From: Streptomyces sp. 150FB
GTDB lineage: Bacteria > Actinomycetota > Actinomycetes > Streptomycetales > Streptomycetaceae
Assembly (NCBI RefSeq): GCF_000818195.1
Contig: NZ_JTHL01000001.1
Location: 1,903,145 to 1,967,144 of the forward strand
DNA: 64,000 bases
Reading direction: 5' to 3'
The notes below the pieces were generated by a model. The model ran no database searches. It had not been told where the DNA came from and worked only from the letters and a program-made list of their open reading frames with translations. The translations under genes were made by a program, and so were the position numbers. Positions 8,165 to 18,501 of this stretch are shown one piece after another; position 1 is the first letter of the stretch; each line of letters opens with the position of its first letter.

Positions 8165-9586
8165 CTAACCCACCGAGCCTTCCATCTGGAGCTCGATCAG
8201 CCGGTTCAGCTCGAGCGCGTACTCCATGGGCAGTTCCTTGGCGATCGGCTCCACGAAGCCGCGCACGATCATCGCCATCGCCTCGAACTCGGAGAGACCA
8301 CGGCTCATCAGGTAGAAGAGCTGGTCCTCGGAGACCTTGGAGACGGTCGCCTCGTGCCCCATGGACACGTCGTCCTCGCGGACGTCCACGTACGGGTAGG
8401 TGTCGGAGCGCGAGATGGTGTCCACCAGCAGCGCGTCACAGAGCACGTTCGACTTGGAGCCCGCCGCGCCCTCACCGATCTCGATCAGACCGCGGTACGA
8501 GGTACGGCCGCCACCGCGCGCCACCGACTTGGAGACGATGTTCGACGAGGTGTTCGGAGCCATGTGGACCATCTTGGCGCCGGCGTCCTGGTGCTGGCCC
8601 TCGCCCGCGAAGGCGATGGACAGGGTCTCGCCCTTGGCGTGCTCGCCCATCAGGTAGACGGCCGGGTACTTCATGGTGACCTTGGAGCCGATGTTGCCGT
8701 CGACCCACTCCATGGTCGCGCCCTCGTACGCCACGGCGCGCTTGGTGACGAGGTTGTAGACGTTGTTCGACCAGTTCTGGATGGTCGTGTAGCGGCAGCG
8801 GCCGCCCTTCTTGACGATGATCTCGACCACGGCGCTGTGCAGCGAGTCCGAGGAGTAGATCGGGGCGGTGCAGCCCTCGACGTAGTGGACGTAGGCGTCC
8901 TCGTCGACGATGATCAGCGTCCGCTCGAACTGGCCCATGTTCTCCGTGTTGATACGGAAGTAGGCCTGGAGCGGGATGTCGACGTGCACGCCCTTCGGCA
9001 CGTAGATGAACGATCCGCCGGACCACACGGCCGAGTTCAGCGAGGCGAACTTGTTGTCGCCGACCGGGATGACCGTGCCGAAGTACTCCTCGAACAGCTC
9101 CGGGTTCTCCCTGAGGGCGGTGTCGGTGTCCTTGAAGATGACACCCTGCTCCTCCAGGTCCTCACGGATCTGGTGGTAGACGACCTCGGACTCGTACTGC
9201 GCGGCGACACCGGCGACAAGGCGCTGCTTCTCAGCCTCGGGGATGCCGAGCTTGTCGTAGGTGTTCTTGATGTCCTCCGGCAGGTCCTCCCAGGACTCGG
9301 CCTGCTTCTCGGTGGACCGCACGAAGTACTTGATGTTGTCGAAGTGGATGCCCGACAGGTCGGAGCCCCAGTTCGGCATGGGCTTCTTGCCGAACAGCTT
9401 CAGGCCCTTGAGCCGCAGCTTCAGCATCCACTCGGGCTCGTTCTTCTTCTGCGAGATGTCGCGGACGACAGCTTCGGAGAGACCGCGCTTGGCAGCGGCG
9501 CCGGCAGCGTCGGAGTCGGCCCAGCCGAATTCGTACGTGCCCAGGCCCTCGAGTTCGGGGTGGGCAGTCTCCGTGGGGAGCGTCAT
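8165..9586 (-). CDS. sufB: SufB Fe-S scaffold subunit
   Basis: A 473-residue SufB with the highly conserved block [19 protein letters not shown], which contains the cysteine thought to accept sulfur, and the C-terminal [20 protein letters not shown] helix shared with SufD. SufB is the subunit on which the nascent cluster forms. It lacks an intein. Its ATG overlaps the sufR stop by 4 bp (ATGA), so the regulator and scaffold are translated together. Confidence 0.96.
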   Translation of the reverse strand: MTLPTETAHPELEGLGTYEFGWADSDAAGAAAKRGLSEAVVRDISQKKNEPEWMLKLRLKGLKLFGKKPMPNWGSDLSGIHFDNIKYFVRSTEKQAESWEDLPEDIKNTYDKLGIPEAEKQRLVAGVAAQYESEVVYHQIREDLEEQGVIFKDTDTALRENPELFEEYFGTVIPVGDNKFASLNSAVWSGGSFIYVPKGVHVDIPLQAYFRINTENMGQFERTLIIVDEDAYVHYVEGCTAPIYSSDSLHSAVVEIIVKKGGRCRYTTIQNWSNNVYNLVTKRAVAYEGATMEWVDGNIGSKVTMKYPAVYLMGEHAKGETLSIAFAGEGQHQDAGAKMVHMAPNTSSNIVSKSVARGGGRTSYRGLIEIGEGAAGSKSNVLCDALLVDTISRSDTYPYVDVREDDVSMGHEATVSKVSEDQLFYLMSRGLSEFEAMAMIVRGFVEPIAKELPMEYALELNRLIELQMEGSVG

Positions 9587-10353
9587 GCGGGGTTCCTCCC
9601 GGCGTTGCTTTCAGATGACTGATCAGTGGCTTGTGTGAGTTGCGCTGTGGTGTCGCCCTGGTGCGTCGCACGCGGGATGAAGGTCGTGCAGACCCCGTCA
9701 CCGTGGGCGATGGTGGCGAGCCGCTGCACATGCGTGCCGAGCAGATCGGAGAAGAACTCCGTCTCGGCCTCGCAGAGCTGCGGAAACTTCTCGGCGACGT
9801 GCGCGACCGGGCAGTGGTGCTGGCAGAGCTGCTCGCCCTGCTGGTTCGGGGCACCGCGTGCCGCCGCGGCGTAACCGTCGGCGCTCAGCGCCTTGGCGAG
9901 CGCCTCGGTGCGCTTTCCCGGCTCGGCGCCGTCGACAGCGGCGCGGTAGGCCTCGCCCTGTCCGGCGACCCGGGCCCTGGCGAAGGCGGCGACGGCCGCT
10001 TCGCCCTGCTCGCCGCCCCCCGCCGCACGGGCGATCCAGTGCAGCGCCTCGGCGGCGAGCTTGTCGTAACTCTGGTCGAAGGCGTCCCTGCCGCAGTCGG
10101 TGAGCGCGAACACCTTGGCGGGCCTGCCGCGTCCGCGTGAGCCGTAGACCCGCTGGTCGCGGGGCTCGACGACGGTATCGGCGACAAGGGCGTCGAGGTG
10201 GCGGCGGACCGCGGCCTGGGTGAGGCGCAGGCGTCCCGCCAGATCGGAGACGGTGGAAGGGCCGTGGTCCAGGATGGAGCGCGCGACCCTGTTGCGAGTG
10301 GAGTCCTCGCCGGTCGCGAGTTCCTCCTGCGGAGCCTCGCCAACGTATTTCAC
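9583..10353 (-). CDS. sufR: SufR, Fe-S-sensing repressor of the suf operon
   Basis: A 256-residue DeoR/ArsR-type winged-helix regulator. The DNA-binding part spans about residues 18-80 ([22 protein letters not shown] and the wing [12 protein letters not shown]). C177, C181 and C194 (CQHHC then a Cys 13 residues later) match the cluster ligands of SufR proteins, so it should sense Fe-S status and derepress the operon when clusters are lost. I chose GTG 10353 rather than longer starts because the SufR-type operator and a -10-like AACAAT lie immediately upstream, implying a leaderless mRNA. It is the first gene of the operon. Confidence 0.93.
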   Translation of the reverse strand: MKYVGEAPQEELATGEDSTRNRVARSILDHGPSTVSDLAGRLRLTQAAVRRHLDALVADTVVEPRDQRVYGSRGRGRPAKVFALTDCGRDAFDQSYDKLAAEALHWIARAAGGGEQGEAAVAAFARARVAGQGEAYRAAVDGAEPGKRTEALAKALSADGYAAAARGAPNQQGEQLCQHHCPVAHVAEKFPQLCEAETEFFSDLLGTHVQRLATIAHGDGVCTTFIPRATHQGDTTAQLTQATDQSSESNAGRNPA

Positions 10354-10366
10354 AACGCCATTGTTG
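10353..10366. promoter_or_regulatory. SufR operator CAAC-N6-GTTG
   Basis: CAAC (10353-10356), six bases, GTTG (10363-10366). This is the motif described for SufR binding in other bacteria. It overlaps the proposed sufR start and the -10 region (minus strand AACAAT, with TTGTCA 18 bp further up), so bound SufR would block initiation. Confidence 0.8.
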
Positions 10367-10521
10367 CGTAATTCACTCGGCCATGACAACAGCGGCACGG
10401 ATCGCCTGCCGGTGGGTTTCATCACTAAGGGTTACCTAACCAGCCGAGGGGGCGACCTGAGGGGCATCAGGCGACGTCAGGGGCTTCCGCCCCCGCGACC
10501 GGGGCCGCCGGGCGCCCTGCC

Positions 10522-10527
10522 TAGACT
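10522..10527 (+). promoter_or_regulatory. -10 element of the ABC exporter operon
   Basis: TAGACT followed by 7 nt and the ATG at 10535. There is no ribosome-binding site in between, so the mRNA is probably leaderless. No clear -35 box is seen. Confidence 0.45.
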
Positions 10528-10534
10528 TCCCGCC

Positions 10535-11518
10535 ATGTACAGCGTCTCTTCCGGTGACTCCCTGCCCGACGGCGGTTCCGCTCCCGGCCTGACCGGCGGG
10601 GAGCCCGTCGTCGAGGTCCGCGGGCTGGTCAAACGGTACGGCGCGAAGACGGCGGTGGACGGCCTCGACCTGGTGGTACGGGCCGGCACGGTGACCGCCG
10701 TACTCGGGCCCAACGGAGCCGGCAAGACCACCACCGTCGAGACCTGCGAGGGCTACCGCCGCCCCGACGCCGGCACCGTACGCGTCCTCGGGCTGGACCC
10801 CGTCGCCGACGCGGCCAGGCTGCGCCCGCGCATCGGGGTGATGCTCCAGTCCGGCGGCGTGTACTCCGGCGCACGCGCCGAGGAGATGCTCCGCCACATG
10901 GCGCGGCTGCACGCGCGCCCCCTCGACGTGGACGCCCTGATCGAACGGCTCGGCCTCGGCTCCTGCGGCCGTACGGCCTACCGGCGGCTCTCCGGCGGCC
11001 AGCAGCAGCGGCTCGCACTGGCCCTGGCCGTCGTCGGCCGTCCCGAGCTGCTCTTCCTCGACGAGCCGACCGCCGGGCTCGACCCGCAGGCGCGCCGCTC
11101 CACCTGGGACCTGGTGCGCGAGCTGCGGGCCGACGGCGTCGGCGTCGTGCTGACCACGCACTTCATGGACGAGGCCGAGGAGCTCGCCGACGATGTCGTG
11201 ATCATCGACGCGGGCCGGGTCATCGCCCAGGGCAGCCCCGAGGCACTCTGCCGGGGCGGCGCCGAGAACACCCTGCGCTTCACCGGACGCCCCGGCCTCG
11301 ATCTCGGCTCGCTGCTCAAGGCGCTCCCCGACGGCACCGAGGCCGTCGAGCTGACCCACGGCATGTACCGGATCGCCGGCACGGTCGATCCGCAGCTCCT
11401 GGCGACGGTCGCCTCCTGGTGCGCCCAGCACGGCGTGATGGCGGACGGGATCGCGGTCGAACGGCACACCCTGGAGGACGTCTTCCTCGAACTGACCGGC
11501 AAGGAGCTGCGCGCATGA
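10535..11518 (+). CDS. ABC exporter ATP-binding subunit (DrrA type)
   Basis: A 327-residue ATPase with Walker A GPNGAGKTT, Q-loop in VMLQSGGVY, signature LSGGQQQRLALALA, Walker B LLFLDEPTAGLD and the H-loop in TTHFMDEAEE. The C-terminal extension of about 80 residues is typical of DrrA-like exporters of drugs, antibiotics or lipids. It pairs with the permease whose start overlaps its stop (ATGA). It is divergent from sufR, and no substrate can be assigned. The start is supported by the TAGACT -10 and by a poor alternative upstream reading. Confidence 0.92.
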   Translation: MYSVSSGDSLPDGGSAPGLTGGEPVVEVRGLVKRYGAKTAVDGLDLVVRAGTVTAVLGPNGAGKTTTVETCEGYRRPDAGTVRVLGLDPVADAARLRPRIGVMLQSGGVYSGARAEEMLRHMARLHARPLDVDALIERLGLGSCGRTAYRRLSGGQQQRLALALAVVGRPELLFLDEPTAGLDPQARRSTWDLVRELRADGVGVVLTTHFMDEAEELADDVVIIDAGRVIAQGSPEALCRGGAENTLRFTGRPGLDLGSLLKALPDGTEAVELTHGMYRIAGTVDPQLLATVASWCAQHGVMADGIAVERHTLEDVFLELTGKELRA

Positions 11519-12324
11519 GTACCGGTACGAGCACAGGTACGGGTACGGGCGCGGGCACCGGCGCCGGTACGTACACCCCCGCGCCCGGCGCCGCCCCCCT
11601 GGCGCGCATGATCGCGGCGCAGACCGGCTTCGAGACGAAGCTGCTGCTGCGCAACGGCGAGCAGCTCCTGCTGACCGTGATCATCCCCTCCCTGCTGCTG
11701 GTGCTGTTCTCGACGGTCGACGTCGTGGACACCGGCACCGGCTCCTCGGTGGACTTCCTGGCGCCCGGGATCCTGGCGCTGGCCGTGATGTCGACGGCGT
11801 TCACCGGACAGGCCATCGCGACGGGCTTCGAGCGGCGGTACGGGGTGCTCAAGCGCCTCGCAGTCTCACCGCTGCCCCGCTGGGCCCTGATGACGTCCAA
11901 GACGCTCTCCGTCCTGGTCACCGAGGTGCTCCAGGTCGTTCTGCTGACGGTCATCGCCCTCGCGCTCGGCTGGTCGCCGCACGGCAACCCGCTCGCCGTA
12001 CTGCTCCTCCTGGTCCTCGGCACCGCCGCCTTCTCCGGGCTCGGCCTGCTGATGGCGGGCACGCTCAGGGCCGAGGCGACCCTCGCAGCAGCCAACCTGG
12101 TCTTCCTGCTGCTCCTGGTGGGCGGCGGGGTGATCGTGCCGCTGACGAAGTTCCCCGGAGCGGCCCGGTCGGTGCTCGACCTGCTGCCGATCTCGGCACT
12201 CTCCGACGGGCTGCGGGACGTCCTCCAGCACGGCGCGGCCATGCCCTGGGGTGATGTCGGCATCCTCGCCGTGTGGGCCGTGGTCGGTCTCGGCGCCGCC
12301 GGCGCGTTCTTCCGCTGGGAGTGA
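11515..12324 (+). CDS. ABC-2 type exporter permease (DrrB type)
   Basis: A 269-residue membrane subunit with about six hydrophobic helices and the ABC-2 type motif near the end (VPLTKFPGAARSVLDLLPIS, then LSDGLRDVLQ). The first 30 residues are an unusual Thr-Gly-Ala tract encoded by near-repeats of acgggt (about 11520-11575); it is not a signal peptide and may vary in length between strains. It forms the transporter with the upstream ATPase. Confidence 0.9.
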   Translation: MSTGTSTGTGTGAGTGAGTYTPAPGAAPLARMIAAQTGFETKLLLRNGEQLLLTVIIPSLLLVLFSTVDVVDTGTGSSVDFLAPGILALAVMSTAFTGQAIATGFERRYGVLKRLAVSPLPRWALMTSKTLSVLVTEVLQVVLLTVIALALGWSPHGNPLAVLLLLVLGTAAFSGLGLLMAGTLRAEATLAAANLVFLLLLVGGGVIVPLTKFPGAARSVLDLLPISALSDGLRDVLQHGAAMPWGDVGILAVWAVVGLGAAGAFFRWE

Positions 12325-12387
12325 GCGGGCAGACCGGGGCCCGGGCCCCTCGCGGACCCCTCGTGAAAACCTGCACAAGCGCGCGCC

Positions 12388-12393
12388 TACGAT
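12388..12393 (+). promoter_or_regulatory. -10 element of ctaA
   Basis: TACGAT followed by 7 nt and GTG 12401. There is no ribosome-binding site, so a leaderless transcript is likely. Confidence 0.45.
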
Positions 12394-12400
12394 AGTGGCC

Positions 12401-13390
12401 GTGTTGACCCCCCTCGCCTATATCGCCCGGCGCTGGACGCCTTCGCCCCGTACGCTCCAACTCGCCGCACTTATCGCGGTGCTGGCGAGCGTGCTCATCG
12501 TCGTGACGGGCGGCGCAGTCCGGCTCACCGGCTCCGGCCTCGGCTGCGACACCTGGCCCAAGTGCACGGACAACAGCCTGATCGCCACGCCCGCGCAGGG
12601 CATCCACGGCGCGATCGAGTTCAGCAACCGGATGCTGACGTATGTGATCTGCGCCGCTGTCGGCTGGGCCATCATCGCCGCGCGCTGCGCGAAGCCGCGC
12701 CGCACCGGCCTGACCCGGCTCGCCTGGTCCCAGTTCTGGCTGGTGATGGGCAACGCCGTACTCGGCGGCATCACGGTCAAGGCCGGCCTCAACCCCTGGA
12801 CGGTGGCGGGGCATCTGCTGCTCGCCGTCGGCCTGCTCACCGTCACCACCCTCACCTGGCTGCGCACCCGCGAGGGCGACGGCCCCCCGCGGCCGCGCGT
12901 GCCGCGCCCCGTACACAAGCTGGCCTGGGCCATCGTCCTGACGACCGGGGTGCTGATGGTCGCCGGCACGGTCGTCACCGGCACGGGACCGCACGCGGGC
13001 GACAGCAGCGATGTGCCCCGGATGCCGTTCAAGTGGGCCGACACGGTGCTGGTGCACGAGGTGTTCGCCTGGATCGTGTGCGCGCTGGCCGTGGCGATGT
13101 GGCTGGTGCTGCGGGCCGTCGACGCGCCGCGCGACACACGCGTGATCTCCCGCAATCTGCTGCTGATCCTGCTCGCGCAGGGCGCCGTGGGGTACGCGCA
13201 GTACCTCACCGACCTCCCCGAGGTCGTCGTCGGCATCCACATGCTCGGGCTGACCCTGGTCTGGATCGGGGTGCTGCGGATGTTCGTCTGCCTGCGCGAG
13301 CGCCCGGAGATCACACCGGACATCCCCGCGCAGGCGAATCAGCAGGGACAGTCGGGCCAGTCGGATCAGCCGGTCTCAGCAGCCGTCTGA
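12401..13390 (+). CDS. ctaA: heme A synthase (COX15/CtaA)
   Basis: A 329-residue protein with eight hydrophobic helices that oxidises heme O to heme A for cytochrome aa3 oxidase. The heme-ligand histidines lie in HGAIEFSNR and WTVAGHLLLA (first half) and in VHEVFAWIV and VVGIHMLGLT (second half). GCDTWPKC on the first outer loop holds the cysteine pair of the Bacillus-type enzymes. The GTG start at 12401 is chosen from the -10 spacing; the adjacent GTG at 12395 is possible. It is partnered functionally by ctaB at 15.0-16.0 kb. Its 3' end overlaps the convergent hydrolase gene by 15 bp. Confidence 0.94.
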   Translation: MLTPLAYIARRWTPSPRTLQLAALIAVLASVLIVVTGGAVRLTGSGLGCDTWPKCTDNSLIATPAQGIHGAIEFSNRMLTYVICAAVGWAIIAARCAKPRRTGLTRLAWSQFWLVMGNAVLGGITVKAGLNPWTVAGHLLLAVGLLTVTTLTWLRTREGDGPPRPRVPRPVHKLAWAIVLTTGVLMVAGTVVTGTGPHAGDSSDVPRMPFKWADTVLVHEVFAWIVCALAVAMWLVLRAVDAPRDTRVISRNLLLILLAQGAVGYAQYLTDLPEVVVGIHMLGLTLVWIGVLRMFVCLRERPEITPDIPAQANQQGQSGQSDQPVSAAV

Positions 13391-14536
13391 CAGCCCGTAG
13401 ACGCGGCGGGCGTTGCCCGCCGCGATCATCCCGGCGACCCGCTGCGCGTCCCCGAGCGACCAGGCGCCGTCGGCGACCCAGCCGCCGAGTACCCGCGCCA
13501 GCGCCTCCCTGAACACCCGGGCGGCGACCACATGCAGCTCGGGCAGGGCGCCGGCGCCGCTGGAGAACAACAGCTTCCCGAACGGCGCGATTTCGAGGAT
13601 CTCCGCGAGCACGGCCGCCGCCCGCGCGCCGGTGTGCGCGAGCGTCGAGCCGAGGTCCGCGTACACATGCGGGAAGACGCCGGCGAGATGGGCGGCCTGC
13701 CGGTGGTACGGATAGGTGCCGAGCAGCACCAGGTCGGTGCCGAACCCCTCGGTGGCCGAGGCGAAGTCGGTCAGCGGCGTCGGGTCGGGGCGGTCGAACG
13801 GCGCGCCAGGGACGCCCGGCACGACCGGGACCGCCGGAGCGACCCCCGAGAACCCGCCGCCCCTCCCCACGTGCAGTTGCAGCGGCAGCCCGGTGGCGAC
13901 CGCGCTCCACAGCAGGTGCCGCAGCAGTACGGGATCGGTGAGCGCGTCACCCGCCCGCCGCGCCGCGAGCCAGCGCCCGGCCGCGCCCCGTACCTCGCCC
14001 GGTCCCGGCGGCTCCGGCGACTGCGCGAGCGCGCGTACGGGGCCCCCGACGGAGGCGAAGGCGACCGCCGTGGACGCGGCGGTGTGCAGCGATCCCGCGA
14101 GGTTGGCGAGGAACGCCTCGGCCGATCCGGAGGTGTCGGCGACCTGCCGTGCGAGCAGTTCGAGCCGGACGATCTCATGGGCGTCCGCCGCCCCGGCCGA
14201 GGCGATCTCGCCGGGCCCCGTGAGGTCGCCGGGCGGGCCGGTGTCGACCAGATAGGTGGAGATCCCCGTACCGCGCAGCAGCCGTCTGCCGGCCTCAGCC
14301 ACACCCAGCTCCCTGCGGCGGGCGAGGTAGCGGGCGGGCGCGCAGTGCGCTTCGAGCCCGAGCAGCGGCGGGCACCAGCGGCGTACGGCGAATCCGGTCT
14401 GGGTGTCGAAGAAGGTGGTGCCGGAGGCCGCCGGGCCCGCCACCCTGCCGAGGCGGGCCTCGAACGTGCCGAGGCCCAGCTCCGTACGGAGCACGCCGTG
14501 GCAGTACTGGTCGACCAGGGACGCTGTTTCGATCAT
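13376..14536 (-). CDS. amidohydrolase-family metal-dependent hydrolase
   Basis: A 386-residue protein of the amidohydrolase-2/TIM-barrel type. DQYCHGVL near the N-terminus holds the only part of a metal-binding histidine motif that I can see, and LQLHVGRGG and LLGTYPYHRQAAHLAGVFPHVYADL carry the further histidines expected on later barrel strands. Related actinobacterial enzymes act on C-N or C-C bonds of small acids, but the substrate here is unknown. The ATG at 14536 gives the usual family N-terminus; the longer reading to 14671 does not resemble protein. The 3' end overlaps ctaA. Confidence 0.8.
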   Translation of the reverse strand: MIETASLVDQYCHGVLRTELGLGTFEARLGRVAGPAASGTTFFDTQTGFAVRRWCPPLLGLEAHCAPARYLARRRELGVAEAGRRLLRGTGISTYLVDTGPPGDLTGPGEIASAGAADAHEIVRLELLARQVADTSGSAEAFLANLAGSLHTAASTAVAFASVGGPVRALAQSPEPPGPGEVRGAAGRWLAARRAGDALTDPVLLRHLLWSAVATGLPLQLHVGRGGGFSGVAPAVPVVPGVPGAPFDRPDPTPLTDFASATEGFGTDLVLLGTYPYHRQAAHLAGVFPHVYADLGSTLAHTGARAAAVLAEILEIAPFGKLLFSSGAGALPELHVVAARVFREALARVLGGWVADGAWSLGDAQRVAGMIAAGNARRVYGLSDGC

Positions 14537-14622
14537 CGGGTTTCCCGTCGTGGACCGTGCTCCTACAGTCCTAACGGGTGAGCGCCGATCCGGTGGCGCC
14601 CACGGGCGGTCCCAGTGCCCGG

Positions 14623-15009
14623 TCAGCGCCCGGTCGAGCCGCCGACCTGGATACCTGCCATCCGGGACCACTCGTACGGGCCGGTCCGCACCTTCGCGGC
14701 GAACTCCCCGTCGAAGGTGTCGTGGAGGGTGAGTCCCGCCTTCTCGGCGGCGCTCAGTGCCAGGGCGTGCGAGGGGGCGACGAGATCTCCCCAGCCGCCG
14801 TCCTCACCCACGAGCACGATCCGGGTCCCGGCCTGTCCGAGGTGGGCGAGCTGCCCCTCGGCGCCGCCGTGCCGCTTCGAGAACGCGGCGATGTGCTTGG
14901 CGAGCCTGGCGGCCCGGCGCTCGGCGCGTGCCGCCTGCCTGGCCGCCGCCCTGGCCTCCGACGGGTCCGGAGCCGGGGCACTCTCGTCAACCTGCTGAGT
15001 CTCTGCCAT
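14623..15009 (-). CDS. hypothetical protein, alanine/arginine-rich N-terminal helix
   Basis: A 128-residue protein not tied to a known function. Residues 15-50 form a highly charged Ala/Arg helix (possible coiled coil), followed by a small domain with RIVLVGEDGGWGDLVAPSHALALSAAEKAGLTLHD split across two strands and a helix. No membrane segment. A TAGCAT hexamer ends 7 nt before the ATG, so it is probably leaderless. It lies between the hydrolase and ctaB, all on the minus strand, with 28 bp to ctaB. Confidence 0.7.
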   Translation of the reverse strand: MAETQQVDESAPAPDPSEARAAARQAARAERRAARLAKHIAAFSKRHGGAEGQLAHLGQAGTRIVLVGEDGGWGDLVAPSHALALSAAEKAGLTLHDTFDGEFAAKVRTGPYEWSRMAGIQVGGSTGR

Positions 15010-15016
15010 GCATACG

Positions 15017-15022
15017 ATGCTA
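15017..15022 (-). promoter_or_regulatory. -10 element of the hypothetical gene at 14623-15009
   Basis: Minus-strand TAGCAT, 7 nt before the ATG at 15009. It lies just before the ctaB stop, so this gene need not depend on ctaB transcription. Confidence 0.4.
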
Positions 15023-15037
15023 CCGGCGAGTAGTCGT

Positions 15038-15991
15038 TCAGCGGAGGAAGGGGTCCACCGCGACGGCGATGAAGAGCAGCGACACATAGGTGATGGACCA
15101 GTGGAACAGCCGCATCTCCTTGAGCTTGGGCCCCGCGGCACCGGCCTTGGCGCGCGAGTACAGCCCGTGCGCCTCCCAGAGCCAGAAGCCGCCGGACAGC
15201 AGCGCGACCGTCGTGTAGAACCAGCCGGTGTAGCCCATCGGGGTCAGCAGCAGCGAGACCGCGACCATCACCCAGCTATAGATGACGACCTGCTTGGCCA
15301 CCACCTGGTTGGAGGCGACGACCGGGAGCATCGGCACGCCGACCCGCGCGTAGTCGTCCTTCACCTTCATCGACAGCGGCCAGTAGTGCGGCGGCGTCCA
15401 GAAGAACATCACCAGGAAGAGGACGACCGGGGCCCAGGACATCGAGTTCGTGACCGAGGACCAGCCGATCAGCACCGGCATACAGCCGGCGATGCCGCCC
15501 CAGACGATGTTCTGCGAGGTGCGGCGCTTGAGAATCATCGTGTAGACGACGACGTAGAAGAGGAGCGCGCCGAGCGACAGGGCGGCCGACAGCCAGTTGA
15601 CGAGCAGTCCGAACCAGAGCGTCGAGACCACGCCGAGCGTGAGGCCGAAGACCAGGCCCTCGCGCGGCGACACCATGCCGGTCACCAGCGGGCGCTGTGA
15701 CGTACGGTCCATCAGCGCGTCGATGTCACGGTCGATGTACATGTTCAGCGCGTTGGCGCCGCCCGCGGAGAGATAACCGCCGACGCAGGTGACGAGCACC
15801 AGCCAGAGATCGGGAACACCCTGCGAGGCGAGGAACATCACCGGAACAGTGGTGATGAGCAACAGCTCGATGATCCGTGGCTTCGTCAGCATCACGAATG
15901 CCTTGACACGAGCCCCGAACGGCCGATGGCCCCTCGGGCCCGTAGTCGTAACGACCCCTGCGGGTCGGGACTCGACGGCTGTCACGCACAC
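15038..15991 (-). CDS. ctaB: protoheme IX farnesyltransferase (heme O synthase)
   Basis: A 317-residue UbiA-type prenyltransferase with nine hydrophobic helices that adds a farnesyl group to heme B. The first Asp-rich motif is [15 protein letters not shown], and the second is around [31 protein letters not shown] is the usual family start after a variable tail. GTG 15991 is given; a second GTG at 15985 has AGGGG 5 nt upstream and may be the true start. It faces tkt across a 400-bp divergent spacer and works with ctaA. Confidence 0.94.
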   Translation of the reverse strand: MCVTAVESRPAGVVTTTGPRGHRPFGARVKAFVMLTKPRIIELLLITTVPVMFLASQGVPDLWLVLVTCVGGYLSAGGANALNMYIDRDIDALMDRTSQRPLVTGMVSPREGLVFGLTLGVVSTLWFGLLVNWLSAALSLGALLFYVVVYTMILKRRTSQNIVWGGIAGCMPVLIGWSSVTNSMSWAPVVLFLVMFFWTPPHYWPLSMKVKDDYARVGVPMLPVVASNQVVAKQVVIYSWVMVAVSLLLTPMGYTGWFYTTVALLSGGFWLWEAHGLYSRAKAGAAGPKLKEMRLFHWSITYVSLLFIAVAVDPFLR

Positions 15992-16391
15992 CCCTGACAG
16001 AGAATTCCCAGCAAGATACGGGCGATTGATCCCGGTTGAGACTTGCTCTTACCAGGTCACTCTAGACGTTGCCCGGACACCGATCTTCGCGGGGGTGGGG
16101 TCATACGGGCGGCCCCGCGCACGCACTCGGGCCGCATTCCATCCGTACTCGAACACCGCATGAAGACCGCCCGGACGGCGGCCGGGACAGCACTCAGGAG
16201 GCGGACCGGCGATCCTCGTCGCACCCTGGCGGTAACACGACTTTTTCACCGGCGGACCATCGCCGGCCACGTCGCGGACGAGTCGGCGGGCAATCGAAAA
16301 GGCGGGCGTTGCCGCGAGGGTAGGCTCGACAGCGAACCGGTGCGCTCTCGGACACCGGGATTCGACATGTGGGAAGGAGCCCTGACTCAGG
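15992..16391. other. divergent ctaB/tkt promoter region
   Basis: No gene is seen in this 400-bp spacer. A TAGGCT hexamer at 16321-16326 is a candidate -10 for tkt. GGAAGGAG at 16372-16379 is the only ribosome-binding site, but lies 12 nt from the GTG. No clean inverted repeat was found. Confidence 0.4.
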
Positions 16392-18467
16392 GTGAGCACC
16401 AAGCCGACCACCACTGACCTCGAGTGGACCGAATTGGACCGGCGGGCAGTCGATACCGTCCGCGTCCTGGCCATGGATTCCGTACAGAAGGTCGGCAACG
16501 GCCATCCCGGTACGGCCATGAGCCTGGCGCCCGCCGCGTACGTGCTGTTCCAGAAGCTCCTGCGGCACGACCCCGCCGACGCGCAGTGGACCGGCCGCGA
16601 CCGGTTCATCCTCTCGGCGGGCCACTCCTCCCTCACTCTCTACATCCAGCTCTACCTGGCCGGTTACGGCCTGGAGCTGAACGACCTGGAGAGCTTCCGC
16701 ACCTGGGGTTCGAAGACCCCGGGCCACCCGGAGTACGGGCACACCGTCGGCGTCGAGACCACCACGGGCCCGCTGGGCCAGGGTGTGGCGAACGCCGTGG
16801 GCATGGCGATGGCCTCGCGGTACGAGCGCGGTATGTACGACCCGGACGCCGCGCCCGGCACGTCCCCCTTCGACCACACCATCTGGTCGATCGCCGGCGA
16901 CGGCTGCCTCCAGGAGGGTGTCTCGGCCGAGGCGTCCTCGCTGGCCGGCCACCAGAAGCTGGGCAATCTCGTCCTGCTGTGGGACGACAACCACATCTCG
17001 ATCGAGGGCGACACGGAGACGGCCGTCTCCGAGGACACCGTGAAGCGGTACGAGGCGTACGGCTGGCACGTCCAGCGCGTCGACCCCCTGCCGAGCGGCG
17101 ACCTCGACCCGGCCGGTCTGTACGAGGCGCTCAAGGCCGCGAAGGCCGAGACCGAGCGCCCGTCCTTCATCGCGGCGCGCTCGATCATCGCGTGGCCGGC
17201 CCCGCACGCGCAGAACACCGGCGCGGCGCACGGCTCGGCGCTCGGCGCCGACGAGGTCGCCGCGACCAAGAAGGTCCTGGGCTTCGACCCGGACAAGTCC
17301 TTCGACGTCGCCGACGAGGTGCTCGCGCACACGCGTGAGGCGCTCGACCGCGGCCGTGAGGTGCGCGCCGACTGGGAGAAGACCTTCGCCGCGTGGCGTA
17401 CGGCCAACCCGGAGCGCGCCGCGACCTTCGACCGGGTCCGCGCCGGCGAGCTGCCCGAGGGCTGGGAGGACAAGGTCCCCGCGTTCGAGACGGGCAAGTC
17501 CCTCGCGACGCGCGCGGCCTCCGGCAAGGTGCTCGAAGCACTCGGCCCGGTCATCCCCGAGCTGTGGGGCGGCTCCGCCGACCTCGCGGGATCGAACAAC
17601 ACCACGATCGACAAGACGTCGTCGTTCCTCCCGGCGGGCAACCCCCTCCCGGGCGCCGACCCCTACGGCCGCACGGTGCACTACGGCATCCGTGAGCACG
17701 CCATGGGCTCGACGATGAACGGCATCTCGCTGCACGGCAACACCCGTATCTACGGCGGCACCTTCCTGGTGTTCTCCGACTACATGCGCGCGTCCGTACG
17801 GCTCGCGGCGCTGATGCAGGTGCCCGTGACGTACGTCTGGACGCACGACTCGATCGGCCTCGGCGAGGACGGCCCGACGCACCAGCCGGTCGAGCACCTC
17901 TCCGTGCTGCGCGCGATCCCCGGACTGAACATCGTCCGCCCCGCCGACGCCAACGAGACGGCGATCGCCTGGCGCGAGATCCTCAAGCGGCACCCCAAGC
18001 GCTCGCCGCACGGTATGGCGCTGACGCGCCAGGGTGTGCCGACGTACGAGGCCAACGAGGACGCCGCGCGCGGTGGTTACGTGCTGTTCGAGGCCGAGGG
18101 CGGCGCCCCGCAGGTCGTACTGATCGGTACGGGCTCCGAGGTGCAGCTCGCCGTCGAGGCGCGCGAGCAGCTCCAGGCCGAGGGCATCGCGACCCGTGTC
18201 GTGTCGATGCCGTCCGTGGAGTGGTTCGAGGAGCAGGACCAGGAGTACCGGGATTCCGTGCTGCCGCCGTCCGTGAAGGCGCGCGTGGCGGTCGAGGCCG
18301 GGATCGCGCTCACCTGGTACCGCTTCGTGGGTGAGGCGGGACGCATCGTCTCGCTGGAGCACTTCGGCGCCTCCGCCGATGCCAAGATCCTGTTCCGCGA
18401 GTTCGGCTTCACCGCCGAAGCGGTGGCCTCCGCCGCCCGGGAATCTCTCGAAGCCGCAGCGCGCTGA
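16392..18467 (+). CDS. tkt: transketolase
   Basis: A 691-residue thiamine-diphosphate enzyme of the non-oxidative pentose phosphate pathway. The TPP motif runs from GDGCLQEG to LLWDDN, the catalytic histidines are in [13 protein letters not shown] and [14 protein letters not shown], and the central domain has [14 protein letters not shown] and the phosphate/substrate loop. The spacing from the Shine-Dalgarno to GTG 16392 is long (12 nt), so the exact start has some doubt. It leads the operon tkt-tal-zwf-opcA-pgl, gap to tal 34 bp. Confidence 0.95.
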   Translation: MSTKPTTTDLEWTELDRRAVDTVRVLAMDSVQKVGNGHPGTAMSLAPAAYVLFQKLLRHDPADAQWTGRDRFILSAGHSSLTLYIQLYLAGYGLELNDLESFRTWGSKTPGHPEYGHTVGVETTTGPLGQGVANAVGMAMASRYERGMYDPDAAPGTSPFDHTIWSIAGDGCLQEGVSAEASSLAGHQKLGNLVLLWDDNHISIEGDTETAVSEDTVKRYEAYGWHVQRVDPLPSGDLDPAGLYEALKAAKAETERPSFIAARSIIAWPAPHAQNTGAAHGSALGADEVAATKKVLGFDPDKSFDVADEVLAHTREALDRGREVRADWEKTFAAWRTANPERAATFDRVRAGELPEGWEDKVPAFETGKSLATRAASGKVLEALGPVIPELWGGSADLAGSNNTTIDKTSSFLPAGNPLPGADPYGRTVHYGIREHAMGSTMNGISLHGNTRIYGGTFLVFSDYMRASVRLAALMQVPVTYVWTHDSIGLGEDGPTHQPVEHLSVLRAIPGLNIVRPADANETAIAWREILKRHPKRSPHGMALTRQGVPTYEANEDAARGGYVLFEAEGGAPQVVLIGTGSEVQLAVEAREQLQAEGIATRVVSMPSVEWFEEQDQEYRDSVLPPSVKARVAVEAGIALTWYRFVGEAGRIVSLEHFGASADAKILFREFGFTAEAVASAARESLEAAAR

Positions 18468-18501
18468 CGTCTTTATACGAACTGTAGGAGATGCAAACCT
18501 C

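Noticed and set aside
12336..12349. GGGGCCCGGGCCCC palindrome after the ABC permease as a terminator
   Set aside because: The stem is only five base pairs once a loop is allowed, with no U-run; too weak to call.
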